Assembly (NCBI GenBank): GCA_963576765.1
Contig: OY755205.1
Coordinates: 2,976,001 to 3,040,000 of the forward strand
Length of the DNA stretch: 64,000 nucleotides
DNA from: Draba incana
Lineage: Eukaryota; Streptophyta; Magnoliopsida; Brassicales; Brassicaceae
Reading direction: 5' to 3'
Positions 23,227 to 35,225 of this stretch are shown here, piece after piece. The translations under genes and the position numbers were made by a program. Numbering within the stretch: the first letter of the stretch is position 1; each line of letters begins with the position of its first letter. The notes below the pieces were generated by a model. It had not been told where the DNA came from. It did no database searches and saw nothing but the letters and a program-made list of their open reading frames with translations.

Positions 23227-23830
23227 CTTCCTCTTCTCTTATAACTCCTAACAATACAAACAATAACATTACATAAGTATAAATGTCTTAATCACTATAA
23301 ACTCTTCATAATGCTTGATACACAAAAACAAATCATACAATTTACATTTGCATATAAGGTTTGTGTGCATATTGAACAATTACATCAAGCGTTGTAATGA
23401 AACACTTGTTAACTGAACAAATTCTTGAAATTTGGACACAAATTATATAAACAAAATTTCAAGTGCCAGAACCAGAAACTGAAGTCAATTAGATAACCAG
23501 AGAACGCAGACGCAATTACATGAAACGTGATTTACGGGAAATTACGATTTTGCGACGTAAGACTTTCCCTAATTTCGAAATCCCATTAACAGAACTCGAG
23601 AATGGGGAATGAGCAACGAAACCCTAATTCGAGTAATTCGAAGAAACTCACCGGCAGTAATTTCGGACGGCGGAGAAGCAGAACGGGAATAAGGAAACAG
23701 TAAAACGTTACCGGGAATCTGATAGAAACGCGACTGCGATTGAGTGGACACAACTGTGACGAGTGCGACCGCGATTTCCCCTAACTTTCTCTGTTCGCTT
23801 TTGCGTTTGCGCCGCACTATGCGTGCGGAG
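23227..23830 (-). promoter_or_regulatory. 5' leader with intron for the Myb/SANT gene
   Basis: On the minus strand a donor (TGCCG|GTGAGT near 23652) and an acceptor (TTGTTAG|GAG near 23250) fit a leader intron of about 0.4 kb. The acceptor lies about 25 nt before the start codon. The upstream exon would lie near 23655-23830. Confidence 0.5.
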
Positions 23831-25729
23831 TTGCTGCAAGGTTTTTTACAGAATTGTGGGCTGGGCCGAATTAGTGGTCATGAGTCATGGATCAACCAAT
23901 TACTCAACAACGTTTTATAGTTGAGATTTCGGATTTTGTATCATCATCATTAATCTATCTGGTAAGTGAATGAGGTGAATTTCTTTTTCTAATTAGAAAT
24001 CAACGATCTCCAACTCAAATATCAATTGATAATGAATGAATTAACCCATATATTAGTTTAAAATTAGTTAATTTATAATGTGGTATATTTTATCATTTTA
24101 ATAGGTTTATTCGAAAGGAGGACGAGAAACACACAAAAGTCTAAGAAATACAACAACAAGACGAATTATTTATACGACCACTTGGAATATGAAAAAACGT
24201 TTAGTCTTTGGATTTTTGTATCATATGAGAAATCATGGATTTCAAAGTCAAAAATAATTGACAATTAGTATATTCAATGTAAGACATTTTCATGTTATTT
24301 TTTTTGTCAAAACATTTTAACATTTTTATACTTTTCTTTCTTTTGTAATATCATTGAAAATTTTCTTTTCAAAATATCATATCTAAGTGAGTAATCAACG
24401 AGCTCGGTATATAAATGGGGAATTGCGTATATATTATTGAAAAGAATATTAATGTGATTATTGTCCCAATCAAATACAGTATATTGGTGAGTAGCCGGAT
24501 AGGCATATGACTATATGAGTATATATTATCCGTGTGGGAGCCGGGAGGGACCGGAGGGTAACCATGATTACCTAAATTAATACTACTAGTACTAGCGATC
24601 AGATTAGCTTTCAATGGTGCCGACCAAATAATAAATAGGATTTGCCTTAAATGGGCCGTAAGGTATTAGATCCAGAGATACAAATAATGGAAATTGGTCC
24701 AAAAGAATACATTTAAAAAATATATAGAAATAGTGGAGCTTGCGAAATCAAACCATAATCTTCCAAGGAAACTAACTTAGCTAATTAATGTGGAAATAGT
24801 TGATGAACAAAGTTATATAATTGTGGAGGAATGGATGCAAGAATGAGTTTTGACGAATGATCATATGTTAATGCTACAATCTTTCACGAAGACTATATTA
24901 TCATCTTGGTCGTGTTTCTTCCTATACATTTTCTTTCGCATAAATAAAAAATGTTTGGTAAGACATCATTTACATTAGTAAGGTGTTTTCTATTACGCAT
25001 ATCCGAATTTTAATTTTAGACAAATTGGAACTGATCCAAGCAGATTATTTTATATCTCCCACAAGTTTTGTTTCTCAGCTGGTAGGAAAAACATAAAAAC
25101 TGGAAATCTTGCTTCCAAAAGATTTTTATGTTTTGAGGCGTAAATCGCGTAATACATGACTTTTACCAGACCCAAAAAATAAGTAAACAAATTGTACATG
25201 TGATTGTATTTGTATAAACGGTTACACTACTCTCTAAAACATTGAGTGCGTGAGAAAACAAAAAACACATGACTAGAGATACTAGACATTTTCATTTCAT
25301 AAGAGGCATAATAACACAAGGTCACGTTAATAAAGATATCAACATTTCACAATGAAACTGTCCAAAAATGGAAATCAAAAACTGGAAAAAAACAAAATAA
25401 TAAAAAACCAGAGTAGAGTTTGCATTGATTCTCATAGATGCTCTCATGGTCATGGAAAAACTCAAAAAAAAACGCCATGAAATTATGCATTTAAAACTTT
25501 TAAATTTTCCATAGACCTAAAACATTTTTAATCTCTGTTAAGAGTAGTACTAGTAGCTAACTAAACAAACACATGCAGCAGGCTCTGCATGAAACCAAAC
25601 CTCACTAGAGTTACTAGCCTTTTTTGAATTAAAACTTTCATCATTGTCCCTATTAATCTCCATAAATAAATAAAACAGAGTTCAAATATTTAAAAAATCA
25701 AAAATGTTGGTTTATTGTCTTTAATCTCA
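23831..25729. other. intergenic, no gene seen
   Basis: AT-rich DNA with frequent stops in all frames. I recognise no coding homology, RNA gene or terminal repeats. It ends at the target duplication of the CACTA element. Confidence 0.6.
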
Positions 25730-26428
25730 ATTCACTACAAGAAAACACCCCCATTTGCAACGGCGATTTTCGTCGCAAAATCGTTGCAAATGGCTATTTG
25801 CGACGATTTTGCGACGATTTGTGGTTTGTCGCAACTAGCTCGTCGCAAACCAAAAATCGTCGCAAAATCGTCGCAAATATATCGATAGTCGCACAACCGT
25901 CGCAAAATTAGCGACGCTTTTGCGACTTAATCTTTTGCGACGGTTTTGCGACTATCGATATATTTGCGACGATTTTGCGACAAATACTGTTCACCGCAGA
26001 TTTGCGACGAAATAGCATCGGTTTTATGTGGTAAAAGTTAGGGTCGGCGTAGCGATTTTGCGACGTAATTACGACGTCTTATTTGCGTCGGTTTTGCGAC
26101 GAATAGTTTTGCGACGGTATTGCGGCTTTTATTGCGACGGTATTGCGTGCAACGGTTTTCGATATGTTTGCGTCAAACCGTATTGCGACGCAATTGCGGC
26201 TATTTTTTGCGACGGTTTTGCAACGGTTTTCTATTTTTTGCGACGGTTTTGCAACGGTTTTCGATGTAATTTATTAAAAAATATATATATAAAACATAAA
26301 AAAAATTCGAAAAAAAAAATAATTTATAATTTTAAAAAAAAAAAAATTCAAAAATATTTAAAATTTAATATAAAACATAAAATAAAGTTTTACATAAATC
26401 TAAAACCGAAAACAAATCTAATCGAAAT

Positions 26429-26571
26429 TGATATCCCTGGTCGATGTGCCTCCTCCGTCGCCTGCTGGCCTGCTCAGAAAGTCGGCAAGCTCGGGGTTCG
26501 TCCTCCGTCGTGAATGACCTCTACCACGACCACAACTGGACTCTACGTACTGGCTATAGTCGTTCCCTGCC
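26429..26571 (-). pseudogene. CACTA transposase-related coding relic
   Basis: A 47-residue reading frame opens MAGNDYSQYVESSCGRGRGH and continues to a TAG. The Gly/Arg-rich start resembles the N-terminus of plant Ptta/En/Spm proteins. An acceptor-like TTTATTTAG precedes it. Nothing downstream continues the protein. Confidence 0.45.
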
Positions 26572-27649
26572 ATCTAAATAAATTTGATAATTTTTGAAAT
26601 TAGTAATTGCATATTTACAAAATATTTAGTCTAATATTAATTTTAACAATTTTATTGATAACATTAATTTAACCTAATCAACATTAAACATCAAAAAAAT
26701 TAGTAAATTAACAATTTTAACTATTATAATATCAATATTAGTTAATCCTCAATTCCCAAGTACAATTCAATTCCTAATTAATTATTCCTAACCATATTCC
26801 TATAAACCACAATTAACTAATAAATTATATAAGAAAAAAAAAATTAACATTCATAAAAGGAAAGAACAATTTAGAGATTTACCTTATAAGGTCGGGAATG
26901 ATTTGGAAGGTCGAGGGAATTTTTTTTTAGAGAGAGAATCGTTTTTTTAGAGAGAGAAGAGAGATGTGAGGAATGTGCGAAGGATTGGAATTGTATATAT
27001 AGGGAAAACTATCCCTCGCAATTCCGTCGCAAAAATTAAACAAATCGTCGCAATTCCCTCGCGAATTGGGCCGAATATTTCGCCCATGCATGATTGCCGC
27101 CCACGTCTTTTCGTTTCCCGCTCACAAAGCGTCGCAAATGCCTCGCAAATATTAAACAAACCATCGCAATTCCCTCGCAAAATGTAAATCCCAAGGTGAT
27201 TGTACGATCAATTAATAGAGTTGACCGTAATTATGGTCGCAAAAGCGTAGCTAGCTTAGCAACGGATGTGCGACGAAATCGTCGCAAATGCCTCGCAATT
27301 AAAAAATTGCTACGCATTTGCGAAGATTTCGTCGCAATTCCCACGCAAATGAGGTTTAGGGTATACTTAGGGGTTTGAATGTTTTAGACCAAAATTAGGA
27401 TTCATAGAAGATAAATATACACTTGTTTAGGTCCTTAGTGCATGTATGAAGCAAAGTTAGACTACTAATTGAAGTTTTTTGTAAAATCGGCAAAAATGAT
27501 AGATTGATCATATTCTAAGTATAAGTACATGTATTTGATACTTCATTATATATGTTTCTCGATAATGTTTCGATAAGTTTTATTTGAATAATTATAGAGG
27601 GATTGTTATTTATTAGACGACTCATACTTTTATATTCGAAAAAGATCCA

Positions 27650-29650
27650 ATTTAAACGGTGTAAATAATGTATTGGTTAGAGTTTAGGGTATAGGCATTT
27701 GCAACGGTTTTGCGAGAAAAGCGTTGCAAAATCGTCGCAAATGTTCAGACTTGCGACGATTTTGCGACGGGTTTCTCGCAAAACCGTTGCAAATGCCTAT
27801 ACCCTAAACCTTAGTGTTTTTTACCTATTCATATTACTTGGACATTGATGCAAATAATTTTATATATTACTTAGGGCCTCTATGATATGTTTTTATATTC
27901 GAAGAAGATCCAATTTAAACGGTGTAAATAATGTATTGGTTAGAGTTTAGGGTATAGGCATTTGCAACGGTTTTGCGAGAAAACCGTTGCAAAATCGTCG
28001 CAAATGTTCAGACTTGCGACGATTTTGCAACGGTTTACTCGCAAAACCGTTGCAAATGCCTATACCCTAAACCTTAGTGTTTTTTACCTATTCCTATTAC
28101 TTGGACATTGATGCAAATAATTTTATATATTACTTAGGGCCTCTATGATATGTTTTTATATTCGAAGAAGATCCAATTTAAACGGTGTAAATAATGTATT
28201 GGTTAGAGTTTAGGGTATAGGCATTTGCAACGGTTTTGCGAGAAAAGCGTTGCAAAATCGTCGCAAATGTTCAGACTTGCGACGATTTTGCAACGGTTTT
28301 CTCGCAAAACCGTTGCAAATGCCTATACCCTAAACCTTAGTGTTTTTTACCTATTCCTATTACTTGGACATTGATGCAAATAATTTTATATATTACTTAG
28401 GGCCTCTATGATATGTTTTTATATTCGAAAAAGATCCAATTTAAACGGTGTAAATAATGTATTGGTTAGAGTTTAGGGTATAGGCATTTGCAACAGTTTT
28501 GCGAGAAAACCGTTGCAAAATGTCGCAAATGTTGTAAATAATGTATTGGTTAGAGTTTAGGGTATAGGCATTTGCAGCGGTTTTGCGAGAAAACCGTTGC
28601 AAAATCGTCGCAAATGTTCAGACTTGCGACGATTTTGCAACGGTTGTCTCGCAAAACCGTTGCAAATGCTTATACCTTAGTGTTTTTTACCTATTCATAT
28701 TACTTGGACATTGATGCAAATAATTTTATATATTACTTAGGGCCTCTACGATATGTTTTTAGATTCGAAAAAGATCCAATTTAAACGGTGTAAATAATGT
28801 ATTGGTTAGAGTTTAGGGTATAGGCATTTGCAACGGTTTTGCGAGAAACCCGTTGCAAAAACGTCGCAAATTGTCAGACTTGCAACGCTTTTGCAACGGG
28901 TATCTCGCAAAACCGTTGCAAATGCCTATACCCTAAACCTTAGTGTTTTTTACCTATTCCTATTACTTGGACATTGATGCAAATAATTTTATATATTACT
29001 TAGGGCCTCTATGATATGTTTTTATATTCGAAGAAGATCCAATTTAAACGGTGTAAATAATGTATTGGTTAGAGTTTAGGGTATAGGCATTTGCAACGGT
29101 TTTTCGAGAAAACCGTTGCAAAATGTCGCAAATGTTGTAAATAATGTATTGGTTAGAGTTTAGGGTATAGACATTTGCAGCGGTTTTGCGAGAAAACCGT
29201 TGCAAAATCGTCGCAAATGTTCAGACTTGCGACGATTTTGCAACGGTTGTCTCGCAAAACCATTGCAAATGCTTATACCTTAGTGTTTTTTACCTATTCA
29301 TATTACTTGGACATTGATGCAAATAATTTTATATATTACTTAGGGCCTCTATAATATGTTTTTAGATTCGAAAAAGATCCAATTTAAACGGTGTAAATAA
29401 TGTATTGGTTAGAGTTTAGGGTATAGGCATTTGCAACGGTTTTGCGAGAAAAGCGTTGCAAAATCGTCGCAAATGTTCAGACTTGCGACGATTTTGCAAC
29501 GGTTTTCTCGCAAAACCGTTGCAAATGCCTATACCCTAAACCTTAGTGTTTTTTACCTATTCCTATTACTTGGACATTGATGCAAATAATTTTATATATT
29601 ACTTAGGGCCTCAATGATATGTTTTTATATTCGAAGAAGAGCCAATTTAA
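27650..29650. repeat. tandem array of 263-bp hairpin-bearing units
   Basis: The landmark GGTATAGGCATTTGCA recurs at 27688, 27951, 28214, 28477, 28561, 28817, 29080, 29164 (one base changed) and 29420. Spacings are 263, 263, 263, 84, 256, 263, 84 and 256 bp. The block 263+84+256 (603 bp) is itself duplicated. Each full unit holds an inverted repeat of about 118 bp whose arms start GGTATAGGCATTTGCAACGG and close on a short loop near TTCAGA. The rest of the unit is AT-rich spacer. Confidence 0.85.
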
Positions 29651-29854
29651 ACGGTACAAATAGTGTTGGTTAGAGTATAGGGTATATGGTACAAATAATG
29701 TATTGGTTATGCAACTCTTTTACCAGTGTCCACCCACGTGTGTGTCCACCTGTATATAGTCAACGTAGAATAAGTAAAATATAATTAAATGACAATTAAA
29801 CAATATACAAACTTTCAAATATAATTATTTCTTTTTCTTACTAATTAATATATA

Positions 29855-30091
29855 TTAATAATAATAGCATTTCATTATACCTGTTAATTTGTTGACATTT
29901 GCAATTGTCGTCTTCCAAAGGACATCGGTGAACGATGGATCTTCTGCCTCAACAACACAGTTAACCATCTGTACATGTCTCTCATAAGAATTGCATTCTT
30001 CCAACATCGATTCTTCAAGTTTTTTCCTTGCCCGTTCTTCTGCTTGTCTCACACCAGCCGGACCCGGAATCAAAGATCGATTGTTATCCAT
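29855..30091 (-). pseudogene. second coding relic in the CACTA element
   Basis: The reading frame begins MDNNRSLIPGPAGVRQAEER, is charged and helix-prone, and ends at a plausible donor (AACAG|GTATAA near 29880). It looks like the first exon of an element-encoded protein whose later exons were lost. I cannot assign it to a transposase domain. Confidence 0.4.
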
Positions 30092-30598
30092 ATATATTTG
30101 TTGAATTATAGAATGTGAGATAATATAATGTGAATTGAATTATAGAATGTGAGATAATATAATATATGTGGATTTTATAGAATTTTCAGTTTGCGACTAA
30201 AATATTACACTTATAAACAAGTAAGAATCAATTAAAACGTGTTCAACCTACTTTCGTCGCAAATCCCTCGCAACTTTTGAGTCGTCGCAAATTCGACGCA
30301 CATGTTGCGACGGTTTTGCGTCTAAACGTACATCTCCACGCAAAACCGTTGCAAATTATAAGTTGATGAAAAAGCGTCGCAAATTGTGCGACGATTTTGC
30401 GTCCAAATGTACAAGTCGACGCAAATTCGTCGCCAATTTGCGACGCTTTTGCGTCGTCAAGTTCCTACGCAAATTTGCGACGGTTTTGCAAGGACGTGTA
30501 CATTTACGACGCAAAACCGTCGCAACTAGGACGCAAATTTGCGATGATTTAATTCCGTTGCAAATTTCCGTTGCAAATGCACCTGTTTTCTTGTAGTG

Positions 30599-30809
30599 AT
30601 TAAGGCGTGGAAGATGAAAGAAGGAGTCATGTTTTTAATGCATCATCTTTGTCCTTATTCACTTTGTTTTCTTTCTCCTTTATAATCTCTCTCTCTCTCT
30701 TATCTCACACTCAGAAAAGTGTCTCCCTTATTTCCAGGCACTTCACAAATTTTAAATAAACCATTTTTAAACTCCAAAGACCTTCTCTTCGAGCCAGAAG
30801 CCTTTCACC
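30599..30809 (+). promoter_or_regulatory. short remaining promoter of the ATL43-like gene
   Basis: Only 211 bp separate the CACTA end from the ATG at 30810. A TTTATAAT stretch near 30680, followed by a CT repeat, is the likely core promoter. Any upstream regulatory DNA is now beyond the 4.9-kb CACTA element. Confidence 0.5.
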
Positions 30810-31006
30810 ATGGCTTCTTCTTCTTCCTCCTTAGCAATTCTCTTCTCTTTTCTCTTCCTCAATCTCTCACTCGCAGACAATCACATGGCGGTTGTTATAA
30901 CGAGACCAAACATTCCGCCGCCACTTCCACCGCCTTCTCCGCCGGAAAAACATAACTTCACTTCTTCTTTCATGCCGGGAATCGCCGTTGTAATCGCCGT
31001 CCTCAC

Positions 31007-31264
31007 TATTGAATCAAAGAACACAACAATAATAGGAAATCCTTTTCTTATTAAACCCAACTAAACTCAACCAATCTCAACTACAAGGAAACTCTCTCAA
31101 AACCTTGTATTCTCACAACTCTTAAGTTATACCACAATTAGGTATCTCCTTATATAATTAACTCATAAAACCAAAACTCAACCAAAATAGAAAACCTAAA
31201 CAAATAAGGAAAACTTCCAAATAACCGAAACTTGATCTTCAAGTCATCTAAAGCTTATCCAACA
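31007..31264 (-). repeat. 3' LTR of Copia element 1
   Basis: 258 bp. Compared with the 246-bp partner it has small insertions of 10 and 2 bp and a few substitutions. Confidence 0.9.
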
Positions 31265-34200
31265 TTCTCCCCCTTAAGCTTGAGATTACCAACATCCTCA
31301 ACACCAATAAGATCTCTAATCTCTTTGAACCGTATTCTACCAAGCGCTTTCGTCAAAAATGTCGGCCCGTTGCTCATTTCCCGGTACATGCTCCATCTCG
31401 ACTTGCTCGTTTTCAACACACTCTCTAATAAAGTGATACCTCTTGTGAATGTGTTTGCTACGTCCATGAAACACTGGATTCTTAGCGAGAGCTAAGGCTG
31501 ACTTGTTGTCTACTTTCAACACAACTTTACCATGATTCTTTCCGATAGCTTCTCCCAGCAATTTTTGAAGCCAAATGGCTTGTTTCGCAGCCTCTGTCGC
31601 AGCCATGAACTCGGCTTCACACGAAGATAAAGCAACCGTCTCTTGCTTCTGCGAACACCAAGTTATAGGACAGTTGTTTAAGTAGAATACATGACCGGTA
31701 GTGCTTCTCCCATCATCCATATCAATGTTGTGAGAACTTTAGATCCCGAAGCACCTTGTTCAACTTGTCATTCCACGCTTTAGGAGCTTGTTTCAAACCG
31801 TAGAGTGCCTTTCTCAGTTTATAAACCTTATGCTCATTCCCAACGGCTTTAAAACCTTCCGGTTGCATCACATAGACTTCTTCTTTCAAATCTCCATGAA
31901 GAAAAGCTGTTTTAACGTCGAGGTGATGAATCTCCCAACCTTTAGATGTTGCTAATGCGACAATAAGTCGTATCGTCTCAATCCGAGCCACAGGTGCAAA
32001 TACCTCGTCGTAATCTACACCTTGCTTCTGCACATATCCCTTTGCCACCAATCTTGCTTTATGTTTATTGATACTTCCGTCGGAATTCCTTTTGATCTTA
32101 AACACCCATTTTAAACCAATTGGTTTACAACCGATCGGAAGCTCGACTAGATCCCAAGTTCGATTCCTTTCTATGGAGGAAATTTCATCCTCACATGCCT
32201 CTACCCAAACTCTTAACTGCTTTGCTTCATCAAAATCCCAAGGTTCATCATTCAAAGTTAGTAAGAGACGTTCCCCTTCAAGCTCCGCCAAATAAAGGAC
32301 ATAGTCATTCAAGTGTCGAGGCACTACTCTTGGTCTTGATGATCTTCTCAATTGTAGCTGACCATTCTCATCATCTTCACTACTATTGGTATCATCGTGA
32401 ATTTCTTCTTCATCCCCTCCTTCAATATTCATGATCTCAACGGCATTCCGACTTGCTGGTGAACTTGAATCACCGTTCCCTGCTTCTTGCATAGTTTCAA
32501 CGTCTCGTGTGGTCTCTTCTCCTCCGTTCCCTATTTAAAAATGTATCGTAACCATCACTCAACTTCCTCTCTGACTTGTTCCAAACCCATGGTTTCTCTT
32601 CATCAAATACCACATCTCTACTTACTACAATCCTTCTAGTAGTAGGATTAAGCAACATATACGCCTTGGAACCGGGCTCAACCCCCAAATGAACAAGAAC
32701 TTGCGATCGATCATCAAGTTTCTTTCTTCCCACAGCTTCAGTTCTCGCATAACCGACACAACCAAACACCCTTAGATGCTCAACATTAGGTTTTCTTCCT
32801 TTATACATATCAGAAGGTGTTTTCCCGACTAAGGTTCTTGTAGCCACTCTATTTATGAGATAGGTAGCGTGTCTGACTGCCTCTCCCCACAGTTCATGCG
32901 GCACATCCATATGTTTCAAGATGCTTCGTGTCATCTCTAATAACGTTCGGTTCCGTCGTTCGACCACTCCGTTCTGCTGAGGTGAGTAAGGAGCGGTTAA
33001 ATATCTCTGAATTCCGTGTTTTAAGCAGAAGTTTTGAAACTCAAGAGACAAAAAACTCTCCTCCTCTATCTGTCCTCAAAGTTTTAATCAACTCTTTCGA
33101 CTCCTGCTCAACCATCTTTTTGAAAATTTGAAACTTTTCGAATGCTTCGCTCTTCTCTTTCAACAAGATAGTCCACATATAGCGTGTATAGTCATCGATA
33201 AGAACAAACACATACCTCTTTTGAGCTGGCGTTTTGGGTGTAATGGGTCCACAAAGGTCTCCATGTACTAGCTCAAGAGGTTTTGCAGCTCGAAAACTTG
33301 TTGCTTGTGGAAAAGGTTTCCTTGTTTGTTTCCCACGAAGACATGAATCACAAACTTCTTTCTCAACATCAAACTTTGGTATTCCGTCCACCATTCGTTT
33401 ATTAATCATCGACTTCATGGTTTCAGGATTTACATGACCCAAGCGTGCATGCCACCTTGCCGATTCACTCGAACCCGACAGTTTTAATTGCCCTACAAGC
33501 TCCACGTCTAGCGTTACCTTGTAGAGTCGATTCCTCAACCTCGTTGTAGTCACCAATACTCGACCCATCCGATCATACACAACCAGTATATCCTCCTTCA
33601 TACGAATTTCACAACCAGCTTTTGTAGCTTGACCCAAACTAATAATGTTACTCTTCAACTGAGGGATATAGTAAACATTATGTAGAAACTTTTTCTCATT
33701 GTTCTTAAACACGAAACAAATCGATCCCCGACCTTTAATATCAATCCGTGAATCATCCCCAAACTTCACTTTGCCAGTTACACTTTCATCAATTGAGACA
33801 AAGAACTCATGATTACCACACATGTGGTTACTCGCGCCATTATCAAGGTACCAAATTCTCTTTGCATCTTGATTCTCTTCAAATAGGCTTGGGTTTACCT
33901 TGTTTTCGTTCAAATATACTACTTCATGCATCATTAAAATATCGGCTTCTTGAGTATCAACGATTCTTCTTTCCTCTGTCTCTTGCAAATTCAAGAGTCG
34001 ATCCGGACAATTAGCTGCATAGTGACCTTTCTTGTCACACTTAAAACAAGTTATACTCGCCTCGACTCTAAGCAAACGATCGGGACAATTATTAGCATAA
34101 TGTCCTTGCTTTTTACACCTAAAACATGTTACTTTAGCGTCTCTCTCCTTATCACTCCATTGACGATGTTGATCAGGACTGAACCGTCCTCTCCCTCTTC

Positions 34201-34978
34201 CTCTTCCACCAAATCGTCCACCTCTTCCTCTTCCACGACTGCCCGAAGTACCATCCGAGTGAGCATACATCAACTTGTCTAGCTCTTCGTGCTCTTCCTC
34301 CTCAGCTCTGATTCTCTCTTCATAGGCCTTTAGCCTTCCAAAAATGTCTTCAAAACTCGTTGTCTTTAGATCAAGTACTTGTTCTAAAGAGGCAACGATG
34401 TGAATGTAACGAGTTCGTGGCAAACTTTTCAAAAATTTCTTGACAAGCTTTGTTTCTTCAAGTGTTTCTCCAAGAGAAGAAGTTTTGGATGCGATTTCTG
34501 AAAGTTTACCAACGAAAGAGTCAATTGTATCGCTTTCTTTCATCTTAAGTCGATCAAATTCCGCCATTAAGGTTTGAAGTCTAGCCTCTTTAACACGTTC
34601 CGCACCAACATGTCTCGTTTTTATTGCTTCCCATACGGCCTTTGCTGACTCAAGCTCTCCAACTTGTAATATCAATGATTCGGGTATCGACTGAAACAAC
34701 AAGGCAATAGCCATATTGTTCTTCCTGCCGGTCTCCTCTCCATCCTCGATAGCTTCCCAAACTTCGTTCACCTTAAGGGCGATCTTCATACGTATGGCCC
34801 AAACCGTATAATTGTCCTTTGTGAGCATTGGACACTTAATCGATGAGGAGCTGCCTCCGAGTTTCATTGTAACAGCCCCTTCGCCACTTGACGAATCCTC
34901 TTCGTCTTCTTTCTTCTTCTCCATATCGTCTTTAGTCATGTTAGGTCTCGATCTTGATCTCCAAAGCTCTGCTACCAA
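31255..34978 (-). pseudogene. Copia gag-pol polyprotein, defective
   Basis: Reading from 34978: gag with an RGRGRGG stretch and two CCHC knuckles (CFRCKKQGHYANNC and CFKCDKKGHYAANC); protease with DNGAS where DSGAS is usual; integrase zinc finger (HARLGH ... CDSCLRGK) and core (DLCGP, IDDYTR, NGVVERRNR); RT start (WVFKIKRNSDGS, YGLKQAPKAW); then RNase H (SSCEAEF, DNKSALAL). Frame breaks occur at a six-A run (33050-33055), near 32500-32530 and at a five-A run (31355-31359). The RT section with the YVDD box and the junction to RNase H are deleted near 31721. Confidence 0.9.
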
Positions 34979-34979
34979 T

Positions 34980-35225
34980 TATTGAATCAAAGAACACAAC
35001 AATAATAGGAAATCCTTTTCTTATTAAACTCAACCAATCTCAACTACAAGGAAACTCTCAAAACCTTGTATTCTCACAACTCTTAAGTTATACCACAATT
35101 AGGTATCTCCTTATATAATCAACTCATAAAACCAAAACTCAACCAAAATAAAAAACCTAAACAAATAAGGAAAACTTCCAAATAACCGAAACTTGATCTT
35201 CAAGTCATCTCAAGCTTATCCAACA
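34980..35225 (-). repeat. 5' LTR of Copia element 1
   Basis: 246 bp, adjacent to the primer-binding site, so it is the 5' copy. It is followed by the CTCAC target duplication. Confidence 0.9.

Larger units (their letters stand above)
25733..30598. mobile_element. CACTA (En/Spm-type) transposon, non-autonomous
   Basis: The ends are CACTACAAGAAAACA and TGTTTTCTTGTAGTG, perfect 15-bp inverted repeats, with a 3-bp duplication ATT (25730-25732 and 30599-30601). Both subterminal regions are dense in TTTGCGACGATTTTGCGACG-type repeats in both directions, the expected transposase-binding arrays. No full transposase remains, only two short coding relics on the minus strand. The middle holds a tandem array of hairpin units. 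It lies 211 bp upstream of the ATL43-like start codon. Confidence 0.93.
31007..35225 (-). mobile_element. Copia LTR retrotransposon inside the ATL43-like exon
   Basis: LTRs at 31007-31264 and 34980-35225 are nearly identical. The 5-bp duplication CTCAC is at 31002-31006 and 35226-35230. The minus strand has the primer site TGGTAGCAGAGC (close to the initiator-Met type) next to the right LTR and a polypurine tract AAGGGGGAGAA next to the left one. In element sense the LTR begins TGTTG and ends CAATA in both copies, so the end is TA rather than CA. Coding is gag-protease-integrase-RT-RNase H with several frameshifts. Confidence 0.92.

Noticed and set aside
24369..24614. 81-codon minus-strand frame with a hydrophobic segment
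   Set aside because: No signal of coding constraint, no homologue recognised, and the sequence is AT-rich intergenic.
26028..26513. 161-codon open frame at the left end of the CACTA element
   Set aside because: It is a translation of TTTGCGACG-type subterminal repeats and an A-rich tract, with no domain. The real coding relic there is on the other strand.
27650..29650. Regularly spaced repeats resembling a CRISPR array
   Set aside because: The unit is 263 bp with hairpins, inside a eukaryotic CACTA transposon; spacing and context do not fit CRISPR.
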